From Elmis aenea (Eukaryota; Arthropoda; Insecta; Coleoptera; Elmidae): a DNA stretch of 64,000 nucleotides. Under the pieces are notes generated by a model. It made no database searches and was not told where the DNA came from. It worked only from the letters and a program-made list of their open reading frames with translations. Of this stretch, positions 11,384 through 23,151 are shown in pieces. Position numbers and translations under genes: made by a program. The stretch spans positions 19,923,674 to 19,987,673 of the forward strand of contig OX393579.1 of assembly GCA_947652605.1 (NCBI GenBank). Direction: 5' to 3'. How positions within the stretch are numbered: the first letter of the stretch is position 1; each line of letters opens with the position of its first letter.

Positions 11384-12115
11384 CAGCGGATCCCAACCAT
11401 GTGGTCTGCAGACACCTCCAGGGGTCCGCTATAACATCTAACAAACCTAAATAATATTTTTTTTTAAATGTTACAAATTTACGTTAAGTTATGTACAGCA
11501 TTGATAAACTACCGCAAGTTTTACAAATCGACAACGCACTGTAAATTTTAGATTTTGATCGTTTACACCTGGATATTTTCTTGAAGCAATCATAACAAAA
11601 TTTAAAGCATTGCCTTATCGTGTTTCTAACAATATTTACTCGCATACTCCGATGCTCAATGAAATTGTAGAAACTATAAAAGTAAAGATTACTAATGATA
11701 TACGTAAAGATTTCCTGTATCATTTGGTACTCTGGGTGGAAAATAATTTTAAGAATATTTTTCATCTCCTGGTTCCAATAATAAATGCATCAAGAATCCT
11801 TTTGATGAAGATGTAAAAATCATTTAAAGCTTAGCACTAAGTAAGAAGATAACCTACTGGAGATTTCTTGTGATAGTTTGCTAAAATTATTGTTTAACAA
11901 AAGTACTTTAACTGACTTGATTGCATTTACATGGTAAATATGCAGAATTATTAAACAAGGTGCTTTTACGACATATTTATGCAAACGGATTTTTTCAGCA
12001 CTTTCGTACATCAAATCAAAATATAGAAACAGGCTAAATATAAAGCCGGATATGAAATGCAAGTTGGCACTATTGAGCCAAACATTTTTGAACATGTTTT
12101 AGCGAAACAGTCAAA
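11384..12115 (+). pseudogene. hAT transposon remnant with degraded transposase
   Basis: It starts with the hAT-type word cagcggatcccaacc. Broken plus-strand reading yields NPFDED, then GAFTTYLCKRIFSALSYIKS and KYRNRLNIKPDMKCKLALLS. This is the C-terminal signature of ZBED/SCAND3-type hAT transposases (TTYLCE.GFSAL...KYRNRL). Multiple frameshifts and stops are present. The right terminus was not identified. Confidence 0.75.
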
Positions 12116-13084
12116 CTAATGCCGAATTTACATATGTATAGTAGCTAAAGAAAGTTAAGTGAATCAAGCTACTTAAATCGTGTGGACAGTTTTGTTAATT
12201 ACTTGTCAGTACTTGCGCAAGTAAAGAATTTAGTGACTTGTTGAGTAAAGTGAATAGAACTAATTTCTATTTACTTGAGCACGATATTCTATTTTCTGTC
12301 AATGACTTAATCATTTTAACAAATTTGGCTTAGACTGGTCAGGTGTAGACACTCACTAAACCAAAATTTTGACAAGTTTAGCTACTTTATTCGTATCTTG
12401 TTTACATTGTAACTGGTAAAAACGTAGCGGCTGTTTTAAAATTTCACTCACGCCCGTACCGTTCGATCGACAGTGTGATGAGTGTAATGAAAAAAAAAAG
12501 TTTTCTTTTCGATTCTTGATTTCAACTTATACATGATGTCTGATGTCTAATCAAGTCGGCCCCACAAATATATCTCTTAGTTGGGTAAAATCCGCCAACC
12601 AAATACATTGTGACCACAAATCCACACTTTCGTCCGTAATTTATTATAATAATTGTACGATTAAAACAAAAACAAAAAACGTCATTTTTTTGTTATTTTT
12701 AGCGCAAAAGCTATTGATTTTGTTCATGATTTTTTCATAGAATAGTTGTTCTTAAATCAGATAATTTTTACTCATTTAACCAGTTCTGTATCTCTTACCG
12801 TTTATGAAATCCTCATGCTGTTCACGATAACTGGGATTCTATTTTAAAAATACCTAATACTTTTTCAGATTTATTTTGTGTAATGAAAGAAATTTAGAAA
12901 TTCCATTTACATTAGTTATGTTTTTCTCTTTTTTAAAGTTATATACAGGGTGTAGACTTAAATCACGCAACATAGTAATTTCAATGGTAAAATTTTAAGT
13001 CGTATATTATCTCCCCTAATTATTTTAGAAAAAAAGTGCAAACAGGTTTTTTTGTTAAGAAAAAAATTCTGTATCTATAAATTA
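12116..13084. other. Intergenic, unclassified
   Basis: No gene found. A tacagggtg word at about 12948 marks the edge of a decayed element. Confidence 0.4.
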
Positions 13085-13496
13085 ATGTAATCAATATAAA
13101 TTTTTAGTTTTCCAATAACTGAAAATTGAGAAGATTACTAAACGCATTTGACATGAATCTTTAGGGCCTTGGAATTATGCTATGACAACTGCCCATCCTA
13201 ATAACGCTTATACTGTTACTTTGCGCAAAGTTTATTCCTTAAATGTCATTTTTATTATTTTTGGAATGAAAACATACAACATAACTAATTGTATAAAATA
13301 AATGTTTGATAAAATATAAAGTTTAATTAAGAATGAATTTCGCGTCAAAGTGACAGTTGGTGACAGTATGCAACATTCGGATGGCAGTTGTCACAGCATA
13401 ATTCCAAGGCACTACAGATTTTTGTCAAAACGCGTTTAGTAATTTTCTCAAGTTTCAGTTATTGGAAAACTAAAAATTAATATTGATTACATTTAT
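13085..13496. repeat. Inverted-repeat (foldback) MITE
   Basis: Two arms of ~110-130 bp (starting near 13085 and ending near 13496) are inverted copies, sharing agttttccaataactgaaa and ttggaattatgctatgacaa. The right end abuts tacagggtg. Non-coding. Confidence 0.75.
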
Positions 13497-13499
13497 ACA

Positions 13500-15430
13500 G
13501 GGTGAGTCACGACGGACGCCACGGAGTTTTATGGCTGAACGGTATATATTTTTAAACTTTTGTCACTGTTAGATTATGTAAGTCAATAAGGGCTACATTT
13601 TAAAAATATTTTCAAACATACAGGGTGATCCAAAAAAGAGTAGCATCACAAAGTTATACTTTTTCTTATGGAACACCCTGTATATTTTTACATTTTTGGA
13701 TTCCTCTTTAAATTTACTTCAAAAAATGTATAAGGTTATATGCAGGGCTTCAAACCGTAATTTTTTTCGTTTCGGTTTTCGTTCCGGTTCAATTAAAAAA
13801 ATATATATCGATTCGGTTCCGGTTTTCGTTCCGGAAAAAAAACCGTTTTTTTTTCGGTTTTCGGTTTTCGGTTCAGCTCCGAGTGATTACTTTTTTTTTT
13901 TAGGTTTTTATTTGGTATAATAAGGTATAATAATTGGAAATAGAAGTATATAACATAGATGATAATATAATTTATTAAACGAAACATATATAAAACATTT
14001 GACATTTGAAATGTCACTTTTTTGGTGTTATTGGATTCAGAAAATTATGTAGAATCCAAAAATGCAATTATATACAGGGTGTTCCATTTAAAAATCAAAA
14101 GTTGGTGTCACTTCCGCTGAAACAGGAAGTGGAAAAAAATTCGTTTGTGTGTCAAAAAGTGACGTTTATGGAGTTTATATGATGCCCCGAGTTTCAAAAA
14201 ATTTTCTTGAAAAATAAAGAGAAAAATGTGGGTGTACCATGAACGTGTGACACGTGGTATATACAGGGTTCTCGTTTTTCGAAGGCCACTATGGGGATCT
14301 CGTAAACGATAAGAGTTACGACTTCGGTTAAATTGGGGCAAAGTTGTATATTCAGGTGCTTAATAATTCGACGCAAACAGAACTTATCAAGCTTTTTTAG
14401 TTTTTGAGATATAGGGGAAAAAGTAAAAAAGTGGATTTTTGTTTTTTGCCCGTAGCTTTTTCATTTGATGTCGAATTTCATTTCTGTAGAAACTTTTTCA
14501 TCGCCACTTTTTGCAAGGAATCAGATTCACCAATTGTATTTTCCATGCAACGTTTCGATTTTTTAAACCATCATCAGGTAATTTTTTTCTTATGGACGCT
14601 ATATCTGATTCCCATAGTGGCCCTGGAAAAACGAGAACCCTGTATACGTAAATTAATATCTTTAATGAATATTTCCTCATAAAATACAAAATTGTTTAAA
14701 ATTTGATTGGCCAAGTTAAAATGCATTTAAATACACGCCTAACGAAATAATATTTCTATTAAATACAACGTAAAGTGAGCTCCTCACAAACACACACGGC
14801 TTCAAAGTTGAAAACGAATATGTGTATACAGGGTGCACCACGACCCTGAGATTCTTCGATAGCTCCTTTATTAATGAAAATATTAAAAAAATATTTAATA
14901 CAAATATTGTGCGAACCTATTTTCTACATAACCTAAAATTATTTTCAAATATACAGGGTGTTTCGTTGTTTAAATAGAACACCCTGTATATTTTTTCATT
15001 TTTGGATTCCTCTTAAAATTTACTTTAAAAAATGTAAAAGGTTATACGGGTCTTAATTCAACCGTTATCGTAAAATTTACATTTTTATGAAATTTTTGAA
15101 CGATACAGCACTTTAATTTTTTTTTAACATTAAAGCGGTAATATTTCGTTTAAAAATTAAATTGACAATAGATTAATTAACACTTTGCGCAAGCTACATT
15201 TTAAAAATATTATACAGGGTGTTTTTTACGCTTGGTCAAACTTGTGAAACTTTAAACATCGATAAATCATTTTTCTTAAATGCAACACCCTGTATATTTT
15301 TAAATTTTTTTGTAGACACTATGCTGTGTGATGGATACACATGGCAGCCAACGTGTTAAATTGTTCGGTTAGAATTATGTTCTGTGGTTAGAATAACCTA
15401 GAATAACCTCATGGAGATCAACTTTATTCT
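13500..15430. repeat. Cluster of decayed tacagggtg elements and a truncated hAT end
   Basis: Bases 13501-13742 and about 14950-15300 repeat parts of the 3219-5440 arm. At 13743 a cagggcttcaaaccg end with tttcggttttcggttcggttcc-like tracts begins a hAT-type element whose right end was not found; its mate family end is near 51480-51612. Bases 14262-14455 hold another dispersed repeat. No host gene seen. Confidence 0.6.
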
Positions 15431-15568
15431 ACATAAAAGTTAATAAAAAATAAATTTGTGTGGTCACCAAATGACTATTGCCATATAATGTATGTATCTT
15501 CGTATATGTGATTCGAAATTTGTGGGTATAAAACGTTTAAAGTGCCACTATAGGCATTCTTATTAACC

Positions 15569-15977
15569 CACGGTCTACTACACAGGTTAGGAAGCCTGTC
15601 AAAAAATCTGGAACTTTTCGACATAAATTTCCGCTAGACGGCGATAAGTCTAAGAACCATTCGCCATAAAAATCCGTTAGATGGCGATTAAGTTTAAAAA
15701 CCTATTTTAAACAAACCTGACTTAAAAATGCAATTAAAACATTTTTATATACATCATCTGATTGATGAAATTCGAATTTTTTAAGCGAAGGCTTATAAAT
15801 CTCGCTGATTATGTCAAAATCTTGTGCACGAACCGGTTCTTAGACGTATCGCCATCTAGTGATCATTTATGGCGAATGGTTCTTAGACTTATCGCCTCTG
15901 TGGGATAATTTACGGAACTAGTTACCAACCTCAGTCGGTTTTATATGGGAGTTTCCCAACCTGTGTAGTAGACCGTG
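15569..15977. mobile_element. MITE with cacggtctactacacaggtt ends
   Basis: Inverted ends at 15569 and 15977 enclose non-coding DNA with an internal 'atggcg' inverted arm pair. Part of a second copy is seen near 44170-44260. Confidence 0.7.
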
Positions 15978-16097
15978 TATGGGTCGATCTAACGTGACGT
16001 CACGTGGTCTTTAAAAATGGCTTCCTTAGGGACAACAACTGTGACAAGTGCATAGCACTGCATAGGAAATCATTCAAGTGTGTGCATTTTAAGTAAA

Positions 16098-16400
16098 ATG
16101 CCGGTGTGGTGTTTGGTTGTGGGTTGTGGAAGTGTCAGCTCCAGAGACCAGTTATCTTTTCACAACATTCCACGGATTTTAAAATATAAACATAAGCCAC
16201 TACTGAACGAATTGTCCAAAAAATGACACAAAAAATGGATAACAGCTATTAAACGTGAAGACCTGACCGAAAGCAAATTAAATTATGGAAATGATATTGT
16301 TATTTGGTTCTTTTTATTGTAGGTAAACCAGCTGATCTTATGAATGAGCACAACCCAGACTGGGGCCTTCATTTGAAAACCAAATCCTCTATTTAAAAAA
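16098..16400 (+). pseudogene. THAP zinc-finger DNA-binding domain remnant
   Basis: MPVWCLVVGCGSVSSRDQLS begins the domain (C-x-x-x-x-x-C spacing of a THAP start). It continues FHNIPR, HKKWITAIKREDLTESK and, after a probable intron, GKPADLMNEHNPDW. That is the order of conserved THAP residues (Cys, Cys, Trp, HF...P). A stop and missing residues show it is broken. Confidence 0.75.
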
Positions 16401-16759
16401 TACGATAGAAGAAAAGTGCGTGTGCCAGTAGCAACGCAAATAGAAGGCGACTCAGTGTGTATATTGTAATATTAAAAAGAAATAATGTATTTAAGTCTTT
16501 CGTGAAAAACTAAACTTACTTGTAATATTAAAAAAAAAATATGTATTTTAGATATTATCTTTTATTTCCTTAGTTAGCATGTACACAGATAAATACACAG
16601 TGTTTACCGTTTGTTGATTTGTACATACAATTTTTATGAGTTCATACTAAGGAAAGTTTCTTAGATCAGATTTTGTCTCGTCTTTTGCGAATGTCCAACC
16701 TAACAACAAGACATATTGTGATAAATAAAAAGATGCAAGAAGTAATATTTATAACTTAC

Positions 16760-17045
16760 TTTGCCTACAACAATTATCGAAGGATCTTGTTTTTGGGCAC
16801 AAACGTAAAATACTAAACCAGCTTCATAATACTTAAAAGCTTCCAAGCTCTTAAATGTCTTCATTTGTTCTCCTGTATAAAAACTTTTTGTACGAACTCA
16901 ATATCTGACTATATCAATGTTTGTTATGAAGGCATAGTGGAAACTGCAAAGGACAAATCATCTTCCCGTAATACGTAGGGGTCTATGCTATGCCACCAAT
17001 TAATTTTAACTTATCATCATATCGGGTAGCATTTACTTCATTTAA
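16760..17045 (-). pseudogene. Remnant of a transposon-encoded SWIM/YqaJ-type protein
   Basis: The minus strand reads DPYVLREDDLSFAV, then YTGEQMKTFKSLEAFKYYEA, closing at a GTAAGT donor (exon ends at 16760). The K-S-L-E-A-[FY] segment followed by a beta-rich stretch resembles invertebrate transposon proteins with SWIM and YqaJ nuclease domains. Two in-frame stops mark decay. The assignment rests on a short match from memory. Confidence 0.45.
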
Positions 17046-17371
17046 AGATTTATAATAAATACTTCTTTCCATCTCGATTTAACTAGAAAACCTAAATTAT
17101 ATACATTAATTTACGCAGTCAAAACCTTTACTACTTGATTACATACCTCAAACAACTGTAATTAATCTCTAGTGTAAAATATTGTCTTTTAAACTAACTA
17201 TATACACATTTATAAACACCTGTCTCACAAATAAATTGTTTAACACTGTTTAAAATAAAAACAACAATTATTTAAACACTGATTACACGCAATACATATG
17301 AACAGTAGCTGTTTGTTGTCCCTAAGGAAGACATCTTTAAATGGCGACGATCACGTGATTAGATCGACCCA

Positions 17372-17984
17372 ATGGGTCATATTTATAAATAACGTCAGTC
17401 AACATGACGTAAATGACGTTTGCCAAAATGACATTTCATATGAGTATTTATGACATGAAGAACCAAGTTTTTTAAAAAAATATTCAAAAATAAAATAAAG
17501 GCAGTCATAATTTTTTTTTATAGATATTCGAGAGTTGAAATAAACGGCATTTTACGAAAAAAATAAATTCTCTAACATACTGAAACGTATAAAAAATCGT
17601 TAGAACCGTTTTTGGGAAACATTTTTGAAATTTTGATTTTTGTATATTCGTCGAAATCTGAAATCTGAACATTTTCTCGATCACAATAATTTCTTCATAC
17701 TGCGTTTGGCGAAAGTAAAAACGTACATTTAATTTTGGCTTTAGGAGTCAGTAACACAGTAACAAATTAACTGACATGATGTATTGTCCTGTTACCTGTC
17801 ATCACACAACATCCTGTCATTAGACAATTATTACATTTGACAAAAAATATTAAACTTGAAAATTTTGAAAGTATCTAATCTGTAAATTACTTACAACTAA
17901 AATGTGATAAGAAGCTTTGAATGTTTTTTTTAGTATGTCATAACAATTATTTTAGGAGAAACGAAAACATACTTGAATTTCTAA
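17372..17984. other. Upstream region of gene B
   Basis: Bases to ~17730 belong to the dispersed repeat. The last ~250 bases before the gene B ATG are AT-rich and presumably hold its promoter and 5' UTR; no individual element could be assigned. Confidence 0.4.
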
Positions 17985-19575
17985 ATGGGTCGATCTTCAC
18001 CTAAATCTAAGCCGTCATCAAGGATCATTGTTATCCCTAAAGGTACAATCAATCCAAACGAATCCGCCGTAATAGAATTACCTGCAACTATAAGAAAAAA
18101 TTCTACATTTTATGCAAATCGAAATTCACCAGAAAATAATTCCCATTGCCCTAAACCTCCTGTCAAATCACCTAAAACATCATCCGATCGTCGTCATCGT
18201 CATGAACACTCACCATCTCCAATAAAGTTATCTATTACAAATGCAGATAACTTGTGTGGAAATGGAAGAGGATGTAGAACATCAGATAACGATGATCACA
18301 ATCAATATTTAGACCAATTTGCCAGTCGCGCAGGAGCAAATGATCAACATTTATCAGATCTTAATAGAGAGTCTTTAACAATAAACGATGAAAGTGTATA
18401 TTTACAACCACTCCGAAAGTCAGCAAATGTTAATAACGAATCATTAAGGAGGCATGACCAATTTGACTATGAAGAAATGCCTCGATCAACTCCACGTTCT
18501 GCCAAGGAATCATTAAGAATGCACGATCAAAGTGAATATTTACATCCAACCCAAACTCCTCCATATGTTAATAACGAATCATGGAGGCATGTCCAAACGG
18601 ACTATTCAGAAATGCCTCGAGCTTCTCCACGTAGTGTCAACGAATCATTAAGAATGCACGATCAAAGTGAACATTTACAACTACCTCAAACTTCTTCAAA
18701 TGATGATAACGAATCATTAAGGAGGCATGACCAAACTGACTTAAGAATGCACGATCAAAGTGAATATTTACATCCAACCCAAACTTCTTCAAATGATGAT
18801 AACGAATCATTAAGGAGGCATGACCAAACTGACTTAAGAATGCACGATCAAAGTGAATATTTACATCCAACCCAAACTTCTTCAAATGATGATAACGAAT
18901 CATTAAGGAGGCATGACGAAACTGACTATTTAGAAATGCCTCGATCTTCTCCACGTAGTGCCAACGAATCATTAAAAATGCACGATCAAAGTGAGTATTT
19001 ACAACCAGCTCAAACTTCTCCAAATGATCATAACGAATCATTAAGGAGGCATGACGAAACTGACTATTTAGAAATGCCTCGATCTTCTCCACGTAGTGCC
19101 AACGAATCATTAAAAATGCACGATCAAAGTGAGTATTTACAACCAGCTCAAACTACTCCAAATGATCATAACGAATCATTAGGGAGGCATGACCACATTG
19201 ACTATTTAGATATGCCTCGATCTTCACATAGTGCCAACGAATCATTAAGATTGCACGATCAAAGTGAGTATTTACAACCAGCTCAAACTTCTCCAAATGA
19301 TCATAACGAATCATTAAGGAGGCATGACCAAACAGACTATTTAGAAATGCCTCGATCTTCACCATGTAGTGTTAACGAATCATTTAAAATGAACGATCAA
19401 AGTGAATATTTACAACCACCTCAAACGTCTCCAAATTGTCCATCTTCATCGAATGATAATAAATCACTGGGAATGGATGATTCAGAATATTTGGCTCCAC
19501 CTCAGACTGCAGCAAAATGCGATGTATCTAGTAAAATAGACACAATTCAACAGGTGGCACCTTCTCAAGCTTCTG
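17985..19575 (+). CDS. Gene B exon 1
   Basis: The ATG at 17985 is the first in frame and is directly followed by a basic Ser/Lys stretch and the family motif. The exon ends at TCTG|GTAAGA, phase 1; without splicing the frame stops 10 codons later, which is what a retained intron would give. Confidence 0.85.
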
Positions 19576-22500
19576 GTAAGAGTCATGCTATCATTTTATC
19601 TTTATAATTATAGGAGGTTTCCCAATCTGCATCGATTTCATGTCTTTTAAACGAGCTCTGAAGTTCGTTAAGTTTGGAAAGTTGTACAGTTCTAAAGCTG
19701 CGTTCACATAGAAAGGTATTGCATTGTATTGTAGCGTAATAAATTGTATTTTAACGTGCCTGCAAGAGTAGCGTTCACATAGAGGTATTGTAGTGTTTGT
19801 ACATTAAAGGCGATTACCACGCGCATACTCAGGGTTAATCCACTGTGATTGGTTCTTGTTATGGGGTATTGCAAGAAGCTTGGCGCTTGCAAACTTTTCC
19901 AAGCGGGCTTGCAACGCAATTCCACTACTTTGCCTATGTGAACGTTATCATTTGATATTCGTATACTTAACTTTGCTTACGCTACAATACAATACAATAC
20001 TTCTCTATGTGAACTCAGCTTAAGAGTTTTTTTAATATAAAGTTTTAGTTTTGTGTGTTATACCGGGTGTTAACCACCAACCGTGAACATAGGGAATTAA
20101 CATTGGTTTTAACTTTTTTCGGATTCCTGCTCCCCAATTGAATTTATATTGAAATTAATGGTAACAATAGAAACATAAAATTATTACGCATCATTTGAGA
20201 CCATTAATAAGCTTAAATGTTCAATATTTAGTTTATAATTAATATTTTAAAGTTAGATTAATTTTACAAATACAGGTAGCCATGACTGTCAATCTGACAT
20301 TTGTTTTCATTAATTTTTTGTTATTATCTGTCAATTTTTAAACCAGCGAGTTATTTCTTTAACGATTTTGTGAAACCTATCTTATTTCTATTAAACTTTT
20401 ATTTTTTATTTCTTATTGTTTTGCAATAAAATCAACTTATTATTACATCATTGAATTAAGAAAAAAAAAGTCTACCAGATTTAGTAAAAAAGAATAGATG
20501 GTGCCATTTGGAAAAAAAAATTGACTATCGTTTGACATTTAAGTTGAACTTCCAATTCAGTTTATAGTATTTGAGGAGCTATTTCATTTACTTTTTTTTC
20601 CATCAATATCGGACCACAAACAACGGAGTTACAGCTTGCGGCGTTTTTTGTGTGACATCCTGTATAACCATACTTTTTTAGAACGCATAAAAAATACAAA
20701 AACATCAATATAAGAAGTTATGTATTATAAAACTTTTAAAACTGCTTAACTTTTTTATTTAATAATGTTTTTAGCTCTTTTAATAGCAAGCATGGGAACA
20801 ACCTGTTTATTAAAATATTTTAATTTTTAGCTGAACAAATACAGAAAATTTACGAGCCTATTGAAAATGAATTAAATGAATATAAGAGCCCTAAAAAGGG
20901 GCACACTTCTTTCTTTAAAATGCGTAATTAAAAATATATTTATGTTGTTTCCTATACGGCATTTATATATGTATTTTTAGGAGATAAAAAAGAAAAAACA
21001 CCAACATTTAATAAGGAAAAAGTAAAAATTAATCAAGAGGTTCAGCCTTTAAGTTCAAGCACGCCTAAAACCCAAAACAAAATAGGAATATTATCATTCC
21101 ATAAAACTAACAAATCAAATACACTTATCCCTTTAAGTACAAGTTCAGGAATACCAACAAAATCAATTTATAAAAACGAAAACTTCTTTAATATGACTGG
21201 TTCCTCTTCAAAGATTGAGAAGCCTGGAACATCTCCAAAATCGGGCCATCAAATGAACAACGCTGTTAGTATTTCAGATAGTATTAAATCAGATGTTGTT
21301 TCTGGTTCACTCTTAAAATCAGTACCTACAAATGATAACTTAGGTTTAAATTCTTCTCCAGTAGGCCGCAACATTTCCCAAAGTGTACCTCAAAATATAT
21401 CACTTAGCTCCCAAAAACAATTAGATGGAAATTGTTCAATAGATTATTCTACTTTTCATCCATCTGGTACTAGTTCACCGTTAAGAAATAAACAAGTTTC
21501 AAGCCCGCGTTCAATTAATGGATATGTTCTGGATCAAAATATTTCACACTGGAATAACAGATCTGTTCCAAAAAGTGTACCTCAAAATATATCACTTAGC
21601 TCCCAACAACAATTAGATGGAAATTGTTCAATAGATTATTCTACTTTTCATCCATCTGGTACTAGTTCACCGTTAAGAAATAAACAAGTGTCAAGCCCGC
21701 GTTCAATTAATGGATATGTTCTGGATCAAAATATTACACACTGGAATAACAGATCTGTTCCAAAATCATGTCAAAATACAAACAATTTTGTTAGTTTAGC
21801 AAATAGTGTTTCATCTGATGACATTTCTTCACTGGGTCAAAATATTTCACACTGGAATAACAGATCTGTTCCAAAAAGTGTACCTCAAAATATATCACTT
21901 AGCTCCCAAAAACAATTAGATGGAAATTGTTCAATAGATTATTCTACTTTTCATCCATCTGATACTAGTTCACCGTTAAGAAATAAACAAGTGTCAAGCC
22001 CGCGTTCAATTAATGGATATGTTCTGGATCAAAATATTTCACACTGGAATAACAGATCTGTTCCAAAAAGTGTACCTCAAAATATATCACTTAGCTCCCA
22101 ACAACAATTAGATGGAAATTGTTCAATAGATTATTCTACTTTTCATCCATCTGGTACTAGTTCACCGTTAAGAAATAAACAAGTGTCAAGCCCGCGTTCA
22201 ATTAATGGATATGTTCTGGATCAAAATATTACACACTGGAATAACAGATCTGTTCCAAAATCATGTCAAAATACAAACAATTTTGTTAGTTTAGCAAATA
22301 GTGTTTCATCTGATGACATTTCTTCACTGGGTCAAAATATTTCACACTGGAATAACAGATCTGTTCCAAAAAGTGTACCTCAAAATATATCACTTAGCTC
22401 CCAAAAACAATTAGATGGAAATTGTTCAATAGATTATTCTACTTTTCATCCATCTGGTACTAGTTCACCGTTAAGAAATAAACAAGTTTCAAGCCCGCGT

Positions 22501-23151
22501 TCAATTAATGGATATGTTCTGGATCAAAATATTACACACTGGAATAACAGATCTGTTCCAAAATCATGTCAAAATACAAACAATTTTGTTAGTTTAGCAA
22601 ATAGTGTTTCATCTGATGACATTTCTTCGAATTTATACTTACCATCAAAATCAGTTCCTGTAGATCATGTTTCAGGTTCAGGTCAAAGAGTTAGTAATGA
22701 TCGTACTTCAGTTATTCGTCATAATCAATCGAGTAGAAATCGCACATTAGATCATTCTTCATTTTGTCCTACTGTAGCTAGTACACCAAAACAACAGACA
22801 GCAGTTTATTCTCGTAACACAAATTTTTCGTATCGCACAAGACAAGATCCAGATCTAATTACTTCTTCAATTAATGATCATCCATCTAATTCATATTTTT
22901 CGAGCTCCCCAAAAATTGCAAAAAGAAGTAAAAAAAGTGTAACTTGCTCGTCACAAACACATTCTGGACTTTCTAGATATTCTGAAGCAAACCATTCGAC
23001 TAGTAGTTCACGTTGCAAGTCTACAACATTGATTCCAATTTTACTTAACGACCTTACAGAAGAAGATGTTGCTCTAATATTCGGCGAAGAACCGTTGACT
23101 GTTAGAGTGCTAACAATCGCAGTTCCTCATAGTAAATCAAGACTAACATAA
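17985..23151 (+). CDS. Gene B: three-exon repeat protein, 1284 aa, family-defining N-terminal motif
   Basis: Function unknown. Two large open frames that look like separate genes join through a 93-bp middle exon: 17985-19575, 20831-20923, 20981-23151. All introns are phase 1 with GT-AG ends and the sum is exactly 1285 codons. The N-terminus has the family motif IIVIPKGTINPNESAVIELP (residues ~13-32). Exon 1 carries ~9 copies of a 46-residue repeat with DYLEMPRSSPRS and HDQSEYLQP; exon 3 carries a 64/37-residue higher-order repeat with NISHWNNRSVPKSVPQ. The ~170-residue C-terminal end is non-repetitive (STPKQQ, then LNDLTEEDVALIFGEEPLTV). No signal peptide or membrane segment is seen. An AATAAA follows 213 bp after the stop. 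Confidence 0.8.
18427..19430 (+). repeat. 46-residue coding tandem repeat, gene B exon 1
   Basis: About nine 138-bp units; two are shortened to 93 bp by loss of the DYLEMPRSSPRSANE part. Several units carry a Y-x-x-M motif. Confidence 0.85.
19694..20023. mobile_element. Palindromic-end MITE in gene B intron 1
   Basis: Ends aaagctgcgttcacatag and, inverted, aagctgagttcacatag, followed by tattg repeats. Non-coding, 330 bp. A third copy of the end word (agcgttcacatagagg) is internal. Confidence 0.75.
20024..20830. other. Rest of gene B intron 1
   Basis: A decayed element may lie between ataccgggtgttaacc (~20061) and acatcctgtataacc (~20660), since the ends are imperfect inverted copies. Otherwise no feature. 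Confidence 0.35.
20831..20923 (+). CDS. Gene B exon 2 (93 bp)
   Basis: It lies between TTTTTAG and a C|GTAATT donor. It encodes EQIQKIYEPIENELNEYKSP plus KKGHTSFFKM with split Ala and Arg codons. Both edges are phase 1; the next intron is only 57 bp. Confidence 0.75.
20981..23151 (+). CDS. Gene B exon 3
   Basis: It starts after TATTTTTAG, 70 codons before the first Met at 21193, and runs to TAA. The added N-terminal part includes SSSTPKTQNKIG, linking it to STP segments of genes A and C. The Met at 21193 is therefore not the likely start. Confidence 0.85.
21382..22650 (+). repeat. 495-bp higher-order repeat, gene B exon 3
   Basis: Copies of agtgtacctcaaaat start at 21382, 21574, 21877, 22069 and 22372, with spacings 192, 303, 192 and 303. 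So a 192-bp unit and a 303-bp unit (192 + 111) alternate as a 495-bp block, repeated twice and followed by a single 303-type unit. Copies are nearly identical at DNA level. Confidence 0.9.

Larger units (their letters stand above)
15979..17371. mobile_element. DNA transposon with THAP gene and convergent nuclease-like gene
   Basis: Terminal inverted repeats of about 55 bp (tgggtcgatctaa ... cttccttagggacaacaa) bound 1.4 kb. The interior has a THAP-domain remnant on the plus strand and a separate coding remnant on the minus strand, pointing toward each other. THAP genes occur in P-element and Kolobok-like transposons. No clean target duplication was visible, so the superfamily is open. Confidence 0.7.
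15430..17730 (+). repeat. Dispersed repeat copy 1 (3' hairpin type), interrupted
   Basis: It shares tgtggtcaccaaatgac, gtgggtataaaa, the tcaacatgacgtaaatgacg block and the 3' end tttcttcatactgcgtttgg plus gaaagtaaaa with copies at 25440-27628 and 52930-53188. Two other elements (15569-15977 and 15979-17371) sit inside. Element class unknown. Confidence 0.6.

Noticed and set aside
13696..14017. Short frames rich in RFGF/PVFV or KPKTEKK
   Set aside because: Translations of cggttttcgg word arrays at a hAT-type end.
18637..19110. Minus-strand 157-codon frame opposite the gene B repeats
   Set aside because: Antisense shadow of the coding repeat; no splice or start context.
21193..21195. Met at 21193 as the start of a separate gene
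   Set aside because: The frame is open 70 codons upstream to a good acceptor, and phases join exactly to gene B exon 2.
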